NCBI RefSeq assembly: GCF_900105055.1
Contig: NZ_FNTA01000004.1
Span: forward strand, 4,185,501 to 4,249,500
DNA length: 64,000 nucleotides
Direction of reading: 5' to 3'
From: Amycolatopsis lurida
GTDB lineage: Bacteria; Actinomycetota; Actinomycetes; Mycobacteriales; Pseudonocardiaceae
The notes beneath the pieces were generated by a model. That model saw only the letters and a program-made list of their open reading frames with translations. It had not been told where the DNA came from and searched no databases. Positions 8,261 to 16,462 of this stretch are shown here, in pieces (positions within the stretch are counted from its first letter, which is position 1; each line of letters begins with the position of its first letter). The translations under genes and the position numbers were made by a program.

Positions 8261-10509
8261 TGAACAGCTTCCAGCTGGCCATGCGGGTGCTCCGGGTCGA
8301 CCGCCGGACCCGCACGTCGGCCATCCTCACCGCGGTCGGGGTCGCCGTCGCGACCAGTCTGGTGCTCCTGCTGGCCTCCCTCCCGGGCGCCACGCAGGCC
8401 CGCTCCCAGCGGGCGATCTGGCAGGACACCGGCAGCTACTACTCCCGGTCCGGGGAGAGCCAGGCGCCGGGGCCGCTGCTGATGGCGGCGAACAAGGACT
8501 ACTCGGGCGACCGCGAGATCACCCGCGTCGACATCGCCCAGACCGGTACTTCGCCGATGCTCAGCCTGCCGCCGGGCATCCCTCGGCTGCCCGCGCCCGG
8601 CGAGTCGATCGTCTCCCCCGCTCTCGGGAAACTGATCCAGTCGACGCCGCAGGCGCAGCTCGGGGACCGGTTCGGCAAACTCGTCGACGCGCTCGGACCC
8701 GAAGCGCTGATGTATCCGGAGCAGCTGGTCGCCGTCGTCGGCCACACCCCGGAGTCGATGCCGAAGACGGCGATGGCCGCGGACGGCTTCCCGAACAAGG
8801 AAGCGAAGCCCGATCCGCTGCTCGAACTGCTCGCCTGGGTCGGGGTGATCGTCCTGCTCGTGCCGAGCCTGGTGCTCGTCGCGTCTTCGGCCAGGCTCAC
8901 CGCCGCCCGGCGTGAGCTGCGGATGGCGGCGCTCCGGCTGGCCGGGGCGACTCCCGGCCAGGTGACGAAGATCGTCGCCGCCGAGACGGCGTTGTCCGCC
9001 GTGGTCGGCGCGCTGCTCGGCATCCTCGTGGCACCGGCGCTCCAAGGCCTCTCGACGTTCGTCCCGTGGGGCGGCGGAACCTGGCTCGCGTCGGACTTCA
9101 GCCTGTCGGTCGGCTCGACCGTCGCGGTCGCCGTGGCGATCCCGCTGCTGGTCGTCTTCGCCGGGGTCCTCGGCATCCGCCGAGTGCTGAAGACACCGCT
9201 GTTCGCGGCTTCGGCACACGCCCGCAAGCCGCTGCACTGGTGGCGGCTGCTCGCGATCCCCGTGGCCGGTGCCTTCTTCCTCTTCGCGATCAGCCAGGAC
9301 AACGCCAGCTTGCCGATGGTGATGCTCGGCCTGTTCCTGCTGGTCGGGTCGGCGGCGATCATCGGACCGTGGGTCACCTCGGCGGTCGGCGGCACGTTCG
9401 TCCGGATCTGGCGCAAACCGGCATCGCTGCTGGCCGGATGCAGGCTCCGCGACGACCCGAAGAGCGCCTACCGCGCCACCGCGGGTGTCGTGCTGGCCGT
9501 CTTCACCGGCTCGATGGCGCTCACCCTGCTGCCTTCGTTCGAATCGATGGCGGGCGGCGGCCGGACCTTCAAGGACAACGTCCTCTACGCCGAATCCGAC
9601 GCGGCCCACGCGCAGCAGACGGCCGACCAGGCCAACGCCTCCCTCGCCCGCTACGGGATCACCGAGAAGGCCGTCTCGGTCGGGCAGGTCTACCTGGCCA
9701 CCGGCGAGACGGGGACCCGCTCCCAGCGCTTGAACCGGGCGTTCGTGATGAGCTGCGAGGACGCCACGAAACTCCTGCGGGTGAACATCGCCGGTTCCTG
9801 CCAGGCGGGTCCCGCGATCTACAGCGGGTCCGCGATCGACCCGGCGGCGTATCGCGTGACGTCGGAGTACGACAAGGCCGGTACGCCGCTGGACCCGAAG
9901 GCTCCCGTGCACGTTTTCCCGAAGAGCGACGAGGACACCTCCAGCACGATCGTCATCGACCCGGCCCTGGTGCCCGCGGGCATCACTCCGGAGCGCTTCG
10001 ACGTGATCGTGCCGACCACCCCGGAGAACGGCGAGGTCGTGCGGACCGCGCTGGTCGGGGCGGCCCCCGGTCAGGAGGTCGGCAGCCGCGGCCTGCACCT
10101 GATCGGTCAGCAGCAGGAGCTCGGCGACCTGCGCCGGGTCACCGTGATCGGCCTGATCGCCGCCGGCGTGCTCGCCGGATGCAGCGCGGCCGTGGCGACC
10201 GCGGGCTCGGTGATGGACCGCCGCCGCACCTTCGGGGCGCTCATCGCGGCCGGGACACCGGTCCGGGTGCTGTCGAAGGCGCTGCGGATGGAAGCGGCCC
10301 TGCCCGCGATGGTGGCCACCATCGGCGCGGGTGTGGTCGGGATCGGAGTCGGCATGGGGCTCTACAGCCTGGTCGAGAAGGAGGCGGTCGTGCTGAGCCC
10401 GTGGCTGCTGGCGCCCGTGGTGCTGGGAATCGGGGTGGCGTTGCTCGGGGCATCCGTCTCGACCCCGGCGCTCAAGCGGGTGCAGTCGGAGCCGCTGGCC
10501 GACGAGTAA
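8260..10509 (+). CDS. FtsX-like ABC transporter permease
   Basis: A 749-residue permease with an N-terminal membrane helix (RTSAILTAVGVAVATSLVLLL region), a periplasmic-side segment, and two FtsX core domains: three helices at about 190-310 and another set at about 625-735. A large extracytoplasmic domain lies between (about 430-620). That two-FtsX-block layout matches MacB/BceB-like mechanotransmission systems in Gram-positives. These often act in antimicrobial-peptide sensing/resistance or lipoprotein handling; the substrate is not deducible here. It overlaps the ATPase stop by one base. Confidence 0.88.
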   Translation: MNSFQLAMRVLRVDRRTRTSAILTAVGVAVATSLVLLLASLPGATQARSQRAIWQDTGSYYSRSGESQAPGPLLMAANKDYSGDREITRVDIAQTGTSPMLSLPPGIPRLPAPGESIVSPALGKLIQSTPQAQLGDRFGKLVDALGPEALMYPEQLVAVVGHTPESMPKTAMAADGFPNKEAKPDPLLELLAWVGVIVLLVPSLVLVASSARLTAARRELRMAALRLAGATPGQVTKIVAAETALSAVVGALLGILVAPALQGLSTFVPWGGGTWLASDFSLSVGSTVAVAVAIPLLVVFAGVLGIRRVLKTPLFAASAHARKPLHWWRLLAIPVAGAFFLFAISQDNASLPMVMLGLFLLVGSAAIIGPWVTSAVGGTFVRIWRKPASLLAGCRLRDDPKSAYRATAGVVLAVFTGSMALTLLPSFESMAGGGRTFKDNVLYAESDAAHAQQTADQANASLARYGITEKAVSVGQVYLATGETGTRSQRLNRAFVMSCEDATKLLRVNIAGSCQAGPAIYSGSAIDPAAYRVTSEYDKAGTPLDPKAPVHVFPKSDEDTSSTIVIDPALVPAGITPERFDVIVPTTPENGEVVRTALVGAAPGQEVGSRGLHLIGQQQELGDLRRVTVIGLIAAGVLAGCSAAVATAGSVMDRRRTFGALIAAGTPVRVLSKALRMEAALPAMVATIGAGVVGIGVGMGLYSLVEKEAVVLSPWLLAPVVLGIGVALLGASVSTPALKRVQSEPLADE

Positions 10510-10554
10510 AAAGATTCGCCCGAATGGCGTCATGGCGCCTGGGCGGGCAGGTCT

Positions 10555-10585
10555 CGTGGGTGGAGTCGGTGGTGATCCACCCACG
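10555..10585 (+). terminator. Hairpin after the FtsX-permease gene
   Basis: CGTGGGTGGA (10555-10564) pairs with TCCACCCACG (10576-10585) around an 11-base loop, 46 bases after the permease stop. No uridine run follows, so a terminator role is tentative. The sequence from 10586 to 10673 shows nothing further. Confidence 0.45.
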
Positions 10586-10673
10586 GGCCGGGTGCCCGGT
10601 CGTCTCTCTGTCGGGGGAGGGACGAACGGGCATCGGGGACGCGCAGGGGGCGTTCCAAGGCGCGGGGTGTGCA

Positions 10674-10718
10674 GAAAGGGCCGGTCAGCGACGTGGGGAC
10701 GTCCTGACCGGCCCTTTC
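10674..10718. terminator. Bidirectional terminator between permease and trmB
   Basis: GAAAGGGCCGGTCAG (10674-10688) and its exact complement (10704-10718) form a 15-bp stem. A small inner GACGT/ACGTC stem lies in the loop. Located between convergent genes, it can serve both; the A/T ends supply short U runs on each strand. Confidence 0.75.
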
Positions 10719-10728
10719 CGTGTCGTCG

Positions 10729-11436
10729 TCAGACCCGCTCGAAGATCAGGTCGTGCGAGATCCGGCCTTCGACGTCGGCACGGTTCTCGAACTTCGTGAT
10801 CGGCCGCCACTCCGGCCGCGGCGCCCAGCCGCCGGGCTCGCCGGCGTGGCGGTTGCGCAGGAGCGGCTCGGCCGAACAGACCTCCATCATCTGCTCGGCG
10901 TAGTTCTCCCAGTCGGTCGCCATGTGGAAGGTGCCGCCCGGCGCGAGCCGCGAGGCCACCAGCGAGACGAACTCCGGCTGCACGATCCGCCGCTTGTGGT
11001 GCCGCTTCTTCGGCCACGGGTCGGGGAAGAACAGCCGGACCCCGGCCAGCGAGCCCGGCTCCACGTGCGAGGTCAGCAGCACGACGGCGTCACCGTGCAT
11101 CAGCCGCAGGTTCTTCACCCCGAGCTTCTCGGCGCGCAACATCAGCTGGCCGAGCCCCGGGTCGTAGACCTCGACCGCGACGTAGTTGAGCTCCGGCGCG
11201 GCGGCGGCGAGCTGGGACGTGGTCTCGCCCATGCCCGAACCGATCTCGACGAGCACGGCCGCCTGCCTGCCGAACCAGTCGTCGAAGTCCACCGGTCCTT
11301 CGGGCAGTTCGCCGACGGTGCGGCCGAGCGACGGCCAGAGCTCGTTCCAGGCTCGCTGCTGCCCGACGGTCATCCGGCCGCCGCGTTTGACATAGCTGAC
11401 CACGCTGCGCATCCGTGGCTGGTCCTCGTTTTCCAC
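10729..11436 (-). CDS. trmB: tRNA (guanine-N7-)-methyltransferase TrmB
   Basis: TrmB makes m7G46 in the variable loop of tRNAs using SAM. Visible are the SAM motif VEIGSGMGETT, the acidic residue in VAVEVYDPG, and the diagnostic substrate-binding block FFPDPWPKKRHHKRR followed by QPEF. The C-terminal TKFENR motif is also typical. I chose the GTG at 11436 (235 residues). The ATG at 11412 is an alternative that loses only eight residues. The open frame continues upstream, but that part overlaps the preceding gene and looks like shadow sequence. The stop lies ten bases before the terminator hairpin. Confidence 0.92.
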   Translation of the reverse strand: MENEDQPRMRSVVSYVKRGGRMTVGQQRAWNELWPSLGRTVGELPEGPVDFDDWFGRQAAVLVEIGSGMGETTSQLAAAAPELNYVAVEVYDPGLGQLMLRAEKLGVKNLRLMHGDAVVLLTSHVEPGSLAGVRLFFPDPWPKKRHHKRRIVQPEFVSLVASRLAPGGTFHMATDWENYAEQMMEVCSAEPLLRNRHAGEPGGWAPRPEWRPITKFENRADVEGRISHDLIFERV

Positions 11437-11456
11437 CAGCCCATTAAACGCGGGGG

Positions 11457-12032
11457 TTACCGGACCGCTTCGAACTCCCCCAGCCGCGAGCGCAGCCCGG
11501 CGAATCCGGCGACCGCGATCGGCGACGGCGTCGTACTGGAATGGGCGGGGAGGACGTCGATCCAGCCGTCGTGGCGGCTGGTGTTCAGCACCGTGGTCGG
11601 GATCGAATGCCCGGACGCTCCGCGTTCGGAGGGCATGAACTCCCAGTAACCGGATTCTCCGTCCGCGGCCCACGGGACGAATTCCCAGCCGGGACGCCTG
11701 CCGAGCAGACCGGCGATCCGATCTTCGATGCGGAAACCGAGTTCCCGCGATTCGAGCCTGCCGTCCACGACGGCGCGAAGCCACCACGGCGCGGGGATTT
11801 CGCCGTGCATTCCACTGGACGCGCGGTACAGCGCGACAACGAGATCTTCGGGTGCGCGGTGTACCCAGGCGCGGCGAATATCGGATGGCCGGGTCGCGGA
11901 CGCGACCGTGCGGGGCAGTTCGATCGCCTGTGACCATTCGAGGTCGAGCATGGGCTCGAGCCGCGGCTGCATACTTTCCGTGCGGGCTTGCGGGATCATG
12001 CGTTCTACTCCCTGACCGGAATCCACCGTCAA
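11457..12032 (-). CDS. Conserved hypothetical protein upstream of trmB
   Basis: I do not recognise this 191-residue soluble protein. It is rich in Trp and Arg (DLEWSQAIELPRTV, APWWLRAVVDGR, GRRPGWEFVPWAADGESGYWEF) and has no membrane segment or clear catalytic motif. The start is decided by the ribosome binding site: a TTG at 12032 is preceded by GGAGGTGATCC, a perfect 10-base match to the 16S anti-SD, with six bases between GGAGG and TTG. A Met codon at 11999 is an alternative but has no such site. The gene ends 20 bases before trmB, so the two probably share a transcript. Confidence 0.75.
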   Translation of the reverse strand: MTVDSGQGVERMIPQARTESMQPRLEPMLDLEWSQAIELPRTVASATRPSDIRRAWVHRAPEDLVVALYRASSGMHGEIPAPWWLRAVVDGRLESRELGFRIEDRIAGLLGRRPGWEFVPWAADGESGYWEFMPSERGASGHSIPTTVLNTSRHDGWIDVLPAHSSTTPSPIAVAGFAGLRSRLGEFEAVR

Positions 12033-12168
12033 GGATCACCTCCGGGGCCGAGAGCCGAAAAATAGGCTCATCCCGAGCATCGCCCGGGCTGGAACAGTAT
12101 GTCCGCTCCGTGTGAGAGAAGCCACAGGCTCTTAACGTGGACTTAACTCCTTTGGCCGCGGTAAAAGC

Positions 12169-12921
12169 TCACGCATCCCTTCGATGGGTGATCATCAGCC
12201 CAGCCGCATAGATAATCACGCAGATACCGCCGAAATAAGCCAAATAACCCCACGGCCCCAGCGGTGGTTCGAGTTTCAACATCGACACCGTGAGATCCGG
12301 CCCGGAAAACTGATTCGCCGCGAAGAACGGCATCCACTGGTAGATGTCGCCGCCCACTTTCGGAATCAGCACGACGAGTCCCTCGAGCACCTGCGTCCAG
12401 GCCAGGGCGAACCCGAGCGCGAACGCGGGGCTGCGGAACAGCAGGCCGAGGCCGACGCCGAGCAGACCGGTCAGGAAGAAGGTCAGGCCCTGACCCGCCA
12501 CCGCACGCCAGTCGGCGCCCGAAGCCAGGCCCAGGTCGGCGGCCGGTTTGATCAGGTACGCGACCGCCCACGAGCCGAAGCCCACCAGCAGCCCGATCAG
12601 CCCGGAGAACACCCCGACGACGGCGCCCTTCGCCAGCAGGGCGGGCACGCGCGAAGGCACCGCCTGGAAGGTCAGCTTCATCGTGCCCCAGTTGAACTCC
12701 GTCGCCGCCGCGAGGATGGCGAGGACCAGCACCACGGTGCGGCCGAGCGCGCTGGCGACCTGAGTCGAGGTGACGCCTGACTGGCCTTCGAGCGGCACGA
12801 AGCCGAAGAAGAGCGCGGTGTAGGCCAGGGCGACCACCACCGCGATGGCCGCGCACCACCAGGGAGTGCGCGTGCTCAGCAGCTTGATCCGCTCCGCGCG
12901 GAGCATGTTCGCCGCGGTCAT
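12169..12921 (-). CDS. ABC-2 type transporter permease (copy 1)
   Basis: A 250-residue, six-helix ABC-2 permease. It starts with a short amphipathic RAERIKLLSTRTPWW segment, which is shared almost word for word with the permease at 13985-14716 (VERIKLFTTRSPWW). Its start overlaps the ATPase stop by four bases, so the pair is translationally coupled and should form a (permease-ATPase)2 exporter. The related pairs are usually drug- or lipid-export systems, but no substrate can be named. Hydrophobic segments are near residues 22-45, 60-85, 105-130, 140-165, 175-195 and 220-242. Confidence 0.87.
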   Translation of the reverse strand: MTAANMLRAERIKLLSTRTPWWCAAIAVVVALAYTALFFGFVPLEGQSGVTSTQVASALGRTVVLVLAILAAATEFNWGTMKLTFQAVPSRVPALLAKGAVVGVFSGLIGLLVGFGSWAVAYLIKPAADLGLASGADWRAVAGQGLTFFLTGLLGVGLGLLFRSPAFALGFALAWTQVLEGLVVLIPKVGGDIYQWMPFFAANQFSGPDLTVSMLKLEPPLGPWGYLAYFGGICVIIYAAGLMITHRRDA

Positions 12922-13835
12922 CGGGCCACCTCCGGTACGCCGGCGCCGTACTCGACGGACTCGGCGGTGAGTTGCATGTACGCCTGTTCGAGCGAGCCGG
13001 TGAGCGGCTTCAGCTCGTGGAGGGTCGCGCCGGCGGCGAACGCGAGTTCGCCGATGGTGTCACTGTCCATTTCGGACACGACGAGCGCGCCGTCCTCCTC
13101 GCGGAACTCGGCGCCCTTGTCGGTGAGCGCGGTACGCAGTTCGGGCAGATGCGGGCTGCGAACCCGCACGCCGAGGCCCTTCGCTCGGCCGACGAACTCC
13201 TCCATCGTGCCCTGGTAGATCAGCTTTCCCCGGCCGATCACGACGAGGTCCTGCGCGGTCTGTGCCATCTCCGGCAGCAGGTGGCTGGACACGAACACGG
13301 TGCGCCCCTCGGCGGCGAGCGCGTGCATCAGCTTCCTGATCCACACGATGCCCTCGGGGTCGAGCCCGTTGACCGGCTCGTCGAACAGCAGCACCCGAGG
13401 GTCGCCCAGCAGTGCCGTGGCGATCCCGAGCCGCTGCGACATCCCGAGCGAGAACTGTCCGGCTCGTTTGCGGGCGACCGAGTCGAGCCCCACCAGCCGG
13501 AGTACCTCGTCGACGCGTTTGTCCGGGAGGCCGTTCGTCGCGGCGATCCACCGGAGGTGCTCGCGCGCGGTGCGGCCGGGATGCCGCCAGGTGGCGTCGA
13601 TCATGCCGCCGACCGTCCGAAGTGGATCACGCAGCTCGCGGTAGGCCATGCCGTCGATCGTCACCGAGCCCGACGTGGGGTTGTCGAGCCCGAGCATCAT
13701 CCGCATGGTGGTGGACTTCCCCGCCCCGTTGGGGCCGAGGAAACCGGTCACCCGTCCTGCTTCGGCGGTGAAGGAAAGGTCATCGACGGCGAGCTTGTCG
13801 CCGTAGCGTTTCGTGAGTCCGGTGGCTTCGATCAT
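12918..13835 (-). CDS. ABC transporter ATPase, drug-exporter type (copy 1)
   Basis: A 305-residue ATPase of the CcmA/DrrA-like family. Walker A is GPNGAGKS at 34-41, the signature is FSLGMSQR (about 141-148; degenerate LGMSQ as in BcrA-like proteins), Walker B is VLLFDEPVNGLDPEG, and the H-switch is SSHLLPEM. A C-terminal regulatory extension (about 220-305) follows. It is a close paralogue of the ATPase at 14755-15693: the Walker A position, PVNGLDPEG and LHEL..TGSLEQA segments are shared. It is coupled to the permease at 12169. Confidence 0.92.
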   Translation of the reverse strand: MIEATGLTKRYGDKLAVDDLSFTAEAGRVTGFLGPNGAGKSTTMRMMLGLDNPTSGSVTIDGMAYRELRDPLRTVGGMIDATWRHPGRTAREHLRWIAATNGLPDKRVDEVLRLVGLDSVARKRAGQFSLGMSQRLGIATALLGDPRVLLFDEPVNGLDPEGIVWIRKLMHALAAEGRTVFVSSHLLPEMAQTAQDLVVIGRGKLIYQGTMEEFVGRAKGLGVRVRSPHLPELRTALTDKGAEFREEDGALVVSEMDSDTIGELAFAAGATLHELKPLTGSLEQAYMQLTAESVEYGAGVPEVAR

Positions 13836-13872
13836 CAGCCCTCCCTCCAGTGGATTCCGACATTACGCGGGA

Positions 13873-13910
13873 AAGGACCGGGCTGCCCCCCGATAGGCGG
13901 CCCGGTCCTT
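13873..13910. terminator. Terminator hairpin 1 between the two exporter pairs
   Basis: AAGGACCGGGC (13873-13883) pairs with GCCCGGTCCTT (13900-13910), an 11-bp stem. On the minus strand it is followed by TTTCCCGCG. Together with the next hairpin it separates the upstream pair (13985-15693) from the downstream pair. Confidence 0.7.
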
Positions 13911-13930
13911 GTTCCCCTTTTTCTCCCCGT

Positions 13931-13964
13931 CCGGATGCCTCACTCCCCCGAGCGAGGCATCCGG
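13931..13964. terminator. Terminator hairpin 2 between the two exporter pairs
   Basis: CCGGATGCCTC (13931-13941) pairs with GAGGCATCCGG (13954-13964) around a 12-base loop, 20 bases beyond the stop of the permease at 13985. It is the first hairpin met by transcripts coming from that pair. Confidence 0.7.
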
Positions 13965-13984
13965 CTTCTCCCCTGTGGAAGTCC

Positions 13985-14716
13985 TTACGCGTCGCGCTTG
14001 TTCGCGACGACCAGCGAGATGACCAGCAGCACCAGCGCGAAGCCGGCGAAGTAGGCCAGCGATCCGGCCTGGCTCAACGGTGCTTCCGCCCTGGCGGGGC
14101 CCGAACCGGTGAGGAACCTGTCGGCGACACGGAACGGCATCCACTCGTAGATGTCCTTGCCGATCTTCGGGATGAGCTGGATCAGGTTCTCCACCGCGAG
14201 GGCGTAGATCAGCACGAGCGAAATGGCCCCCGCGCTGTGCCGGATCAAGATGCCGACGGCGATCGCGATCACCGAGGCGAGTGCGAACACCACGCCGACC
14301 CCGGCGACACTGGTCCACTCCGCGGCGGTGTTCAGCGCGAGGTCTTCCGGCCGCATGACCGAGGCGAGGCCCCAGGCGCCGAACGCGGCGACCTCGCCGA
14401 CCACGAGCGACAGGGCCGCGACCACGCCGGTCTTGGCCAGCAGCGCCGCGGTGCGGTTCGGTACGGCCTGGAAGGTGGTCCGGATGGTGCTGAAGCGGTA
14501 TTCGGTGGTCACCGAAAGCGCGGCCAGCACCATGATCACGGCCATGCCGAAGCCGTAACCGAACTGGGTCAGGCTGACGTCGGTGAGTTCCCCCTCGGGT
14601 GCGGCACCGGAGACGATGGCGGCGAAACCGATCACGACCGCGAGTGCGGCCAGTGCGCACCACCAGGGTGAGCGGGTGGTGAACAGCTTGATGCGTTCCA
14701 CGGCGAGCAGAGTCAT
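13985..14716 (-). CDS. ABC-2 type transporter permease (copy 2)
   Basis: A 243-residue six-helix ABC-2 permease, paralogue of the one at 12169-12921 (shared N-terminal ERIK-L-(T/S)TR(T/S)PWW, central TEY/TEF..F...K.TFQAVP(N/S)R motif and the closing LPxGVYEWMPF-like segment DIYEWMPF versus DIYQWMPF). It ends with a charged NKRDA tail, like HRRDA in copy 1. A 38-base gap separates it from the upstream ATPase stop, so coupling is looser than in copy 1. It is predicted to pair with the ATPase at 14755. Confidence 0.87.
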   Translation of the reverse strand: MTLLAVERIKLFTTRSPWWCALAALAVVIGFAAIVSGAAPEGELTDVSLTQFGYGFGMAVIMVLAALSVTTEYRFSTIRTTFQAVPNRTAALLAKTGVVAALSLVVGEVAAFGAWGLASVMRPEDLALNTAAEWTSVAGVGVVFALASVIAIAVGILIRHSAGAISLVLIYALAVENLIQLIPKIGKDIYEWMPFRVADRFLTGSGPARAEAPLSQAGSLAYFAGFALVLLVISLVVANKRDA

Positions 14717-14754
14717 GGCTTTTCTTTCCTCGGAAGAGTGGCTGGCTGTGCCGG

Positions 14755-15693
14755 CTACTGGGCGGCGGTGACCACTTCGGCGGCTTCGGCTTCGAGACCG
14801 GTGTGGTACTCGACCGAGTCGCCGGTGATCTGCATGAAGGCCTGCTCCAGGGAGCCGGTCTGCGGGCTGAGCTCGTGCAGCACGATCTGGTTGGCCGCGG
14901 CGATCTCGCCGATCTTGTCACTGTCCAAACCGGACACCACGATCGCTCGGTCGGCGTCGGCGACCTGGGCGCTCGCCTGCGTCAGCGCGGCGCGCAGCGC
15001 GGGCAATTGCGGCGACCGGACCTTGACCGTGTTCTCGGCGGCCCGCGCCACGAAGTCCTCGGTGGAGGACTGGGAGATCAGGCGCCCCTTGCCGATCACG
15101 ACCAGGTGGCTCGCGGTCAGCGCCATCTCCGAGAGGAGGTGCGAGGAAACGAACACCGTGCGGCCTTCGTCGGCCAGCCGGTGCATGAACTTGCGGATCC
15201 AGAGGATGCCCTCGGGGTCGAGGCCGTTGACGGGCTCGTCGAAGAGGAGGACCTCCGGGTCGCCGAGCAGGGCCGCCGCGATCCCCAGCCGCTGCGACAT
15301 GCCGAGGGAGAACCCGCCGGCGCGCTTTCCGGCGACGCTGGTGAGCCCGACGATGTCGAGCACCTCGTCGACCCTGGCCGCCGGGATCTTGTTGGACCGC
15401 GCCATCCACTGCAGATGCGCCCGCGCCGACCGGTTGGGGTGCACCCATTTGGCGTCCAGCAGTGCGCCGACCGTCCGCAGTGGATCTTTCAGCTCGCGGT
15501 AGAGCTTGCCGCCGATGCGCACCTGGCCCGCGGTCGGGTTGTCCAGGCCGAGGATCATCCGCATGGTCGTCGACTTGCCCGCCCCGTTCGGGCCGAGGAA
15601 GCCGGTGACCTCCCCCGACGCGACGGAGAAGGACAGGTCGTTCACCGCCAGTGTCTTGCCGTACCGCTTGGTGAGGCCCGCTGCCTCGATCAT
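14755..15693 (-). CDS. ABC transporter ATPase, drug-exporter type (copy 2)
   Basis: A 312-residue ATPase with Walker A GPNGAGKS (34-41), degenerate signature FSLGMSQR, Walker B VLLFDEPVNGLDPEG and switch SSHLLSEM. I placed the start at the ATG at 15693 (MIEAAGLTKRYG) because it matches the paralogue at 13835 exactly; the open frame further upstream is non-homologous. A TetR-type regulator is encoded divergently from 15884, and the 190-base gap is where it would bind if it controls this exporter, which is inference. Confidence 0.92.
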   Translation of the reverse strand: MIEAAGLTKRYGKTLAVNDLSFSVASGEVTGFLGPNGAGKSTTMRMILGLDNPTAGQVRIGGKLYRELKDPLRTVGALLDAKWVHPNRSARAHLQWMARSNKIPAARVDEVLDIVGLTSVAGKRAGGFSLGMSQRLGIAAALLGDPEVLLFDEPVNGLDPEGILWIRKFMHRLADEGRTVFVSSHLLSEMALTASHLVVIGKGRLISQSSTEDFVARAAENTVKVRSPQLPALRAALTQASAQVADADRAIVVSGLDSDKIGEIAAANQIVLHELSPQTGSLEQAFMQITGDSVEYHTGLEAEAAEVVTAAQ

Positions 15694-15883
15694 GTCTGCT
15701 CCCCTCGGCGACTGCGAGAACAATCGTCGTCCATGTGGGTGGCCGAGCGCGTCATCCTGAGGTGCCAACCTGGTACCCGACCTGAGACGTAGCTTGCCGT
15801 CTTCCGGCGGCGTACGCGATCGGTGATACCCCTGAGAGTGACCCTGATTCGCCAGGGTTAATGAACCGTGATTCAATAATCGC

Positions 15884-16462
15884 ATGGCGAGACCCCGCAC
15901 CATCACCGACGAGCGACTGCTGGAAGCGGCGGGGGCCGTGATCGGCATGGTCGGCCCGGGTTTCACGCTGGCCCAGGTGGCGGCGGAGGCCGGTGTCGCG
16001 GTCGGCACCGTCGCCCAGCGATTCGGCTCGAAGAACGGTCTTCTGCTGGCGTTGAGCCGGGCGAACACGCGATCCGTCGTGGAACGGATGCGGGAATGCG
16101 GCGAGCTGGCCGATCCGGTGGAGGCGCTGCGCGCGGCGGTCGTCGTGGTCTACGAGGGCTTGGGCGACGCGGAGACGGCGGCGAACCATCTCGGGCAGCT
16201 GGGTGTGGACATCGGTGACCCGGAACTGCGTGCCCTGCTCGGTGAACATTTCACCGCCGTGGAAGCGGAATTACGGCGGCTGGCGCGCGTCGCGGCGCGT
16301 GAGCTGCCGGGTGCGCCGGGTGTCGTCCGTGCGGCGCGCGTGTTGCTGGGGGTGGCGAACGGGGCCGCGCTGGACTGGTCGATCCGGCCGAAGGGCCGGA
16401 TCACCGAACGGATGGGGCAAGACGTGGACGCGGTGCTGACCGCGTGGAAGGGAGTGTCCTGA
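15884..16462 (+). CDS. TetR-family transcriptional regulator
   Basis: A 192-residue regulator. Helix-turn-helix at about residues 25-46 (TLAQVAAEAGVAVGTVAQRFGSKNGLL), slightly unusual in having AQRF where most have YxHF/YYHF. The C-terminal ligand domain (about 50-190) is of TetR_C length but no subfamily is obvious. The ATG at 15884 is preceded by a small dyad GGTT-AATG-AACC (15856-15867) and a repeated TGATTC, possible self-operator parts (weak). The stop TGA is directly followed by the ATG of the SDR gene, so regulator and SDR are co-expressed; the divergent exporter at 14755 is another candidate target. Confidence 0.88.
   Translation: MARPRTITDERLLEAAGAVIGMVGPGFTLAQVAAEAGVAVGTVAQRFGSKNGLLLALSRANTRSVVERMRECGELADPVEALRAAVVVVYEGLGDAETAANHLGQLGVDIGDPELRALLGEHFTAVEAELRRLARVAARELPGAPGVVRAARVLLGVANGAALDWSIRPKGRITERMGQDVDAVLTAWKGVS

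Noticed and set aside
7381..10584. Very long minus-strand open frame (over 1000 codons) opposite the ABC ATPase/FtsX genes
   Set aside because: It is Arg/Gly/Asp/Gln/Pro-rich without domains and mirrors two well-supported plus-strand genes; long antisense frames are expected in high-GC DNA.
11437..12039. Upstream extension of TrmB by about 200 residues
   Set aside because: It overlaps a separate gene (11457-12032) with a perfect ribosome binding site, and TrmB homologues begin near the chosen start.
15694..16068. N-terminal extension of the ATPase at 14755
   Set aside because: The paralogue starts exactly at the chosen ATG, and the extension runs into the divergent TetR gene.
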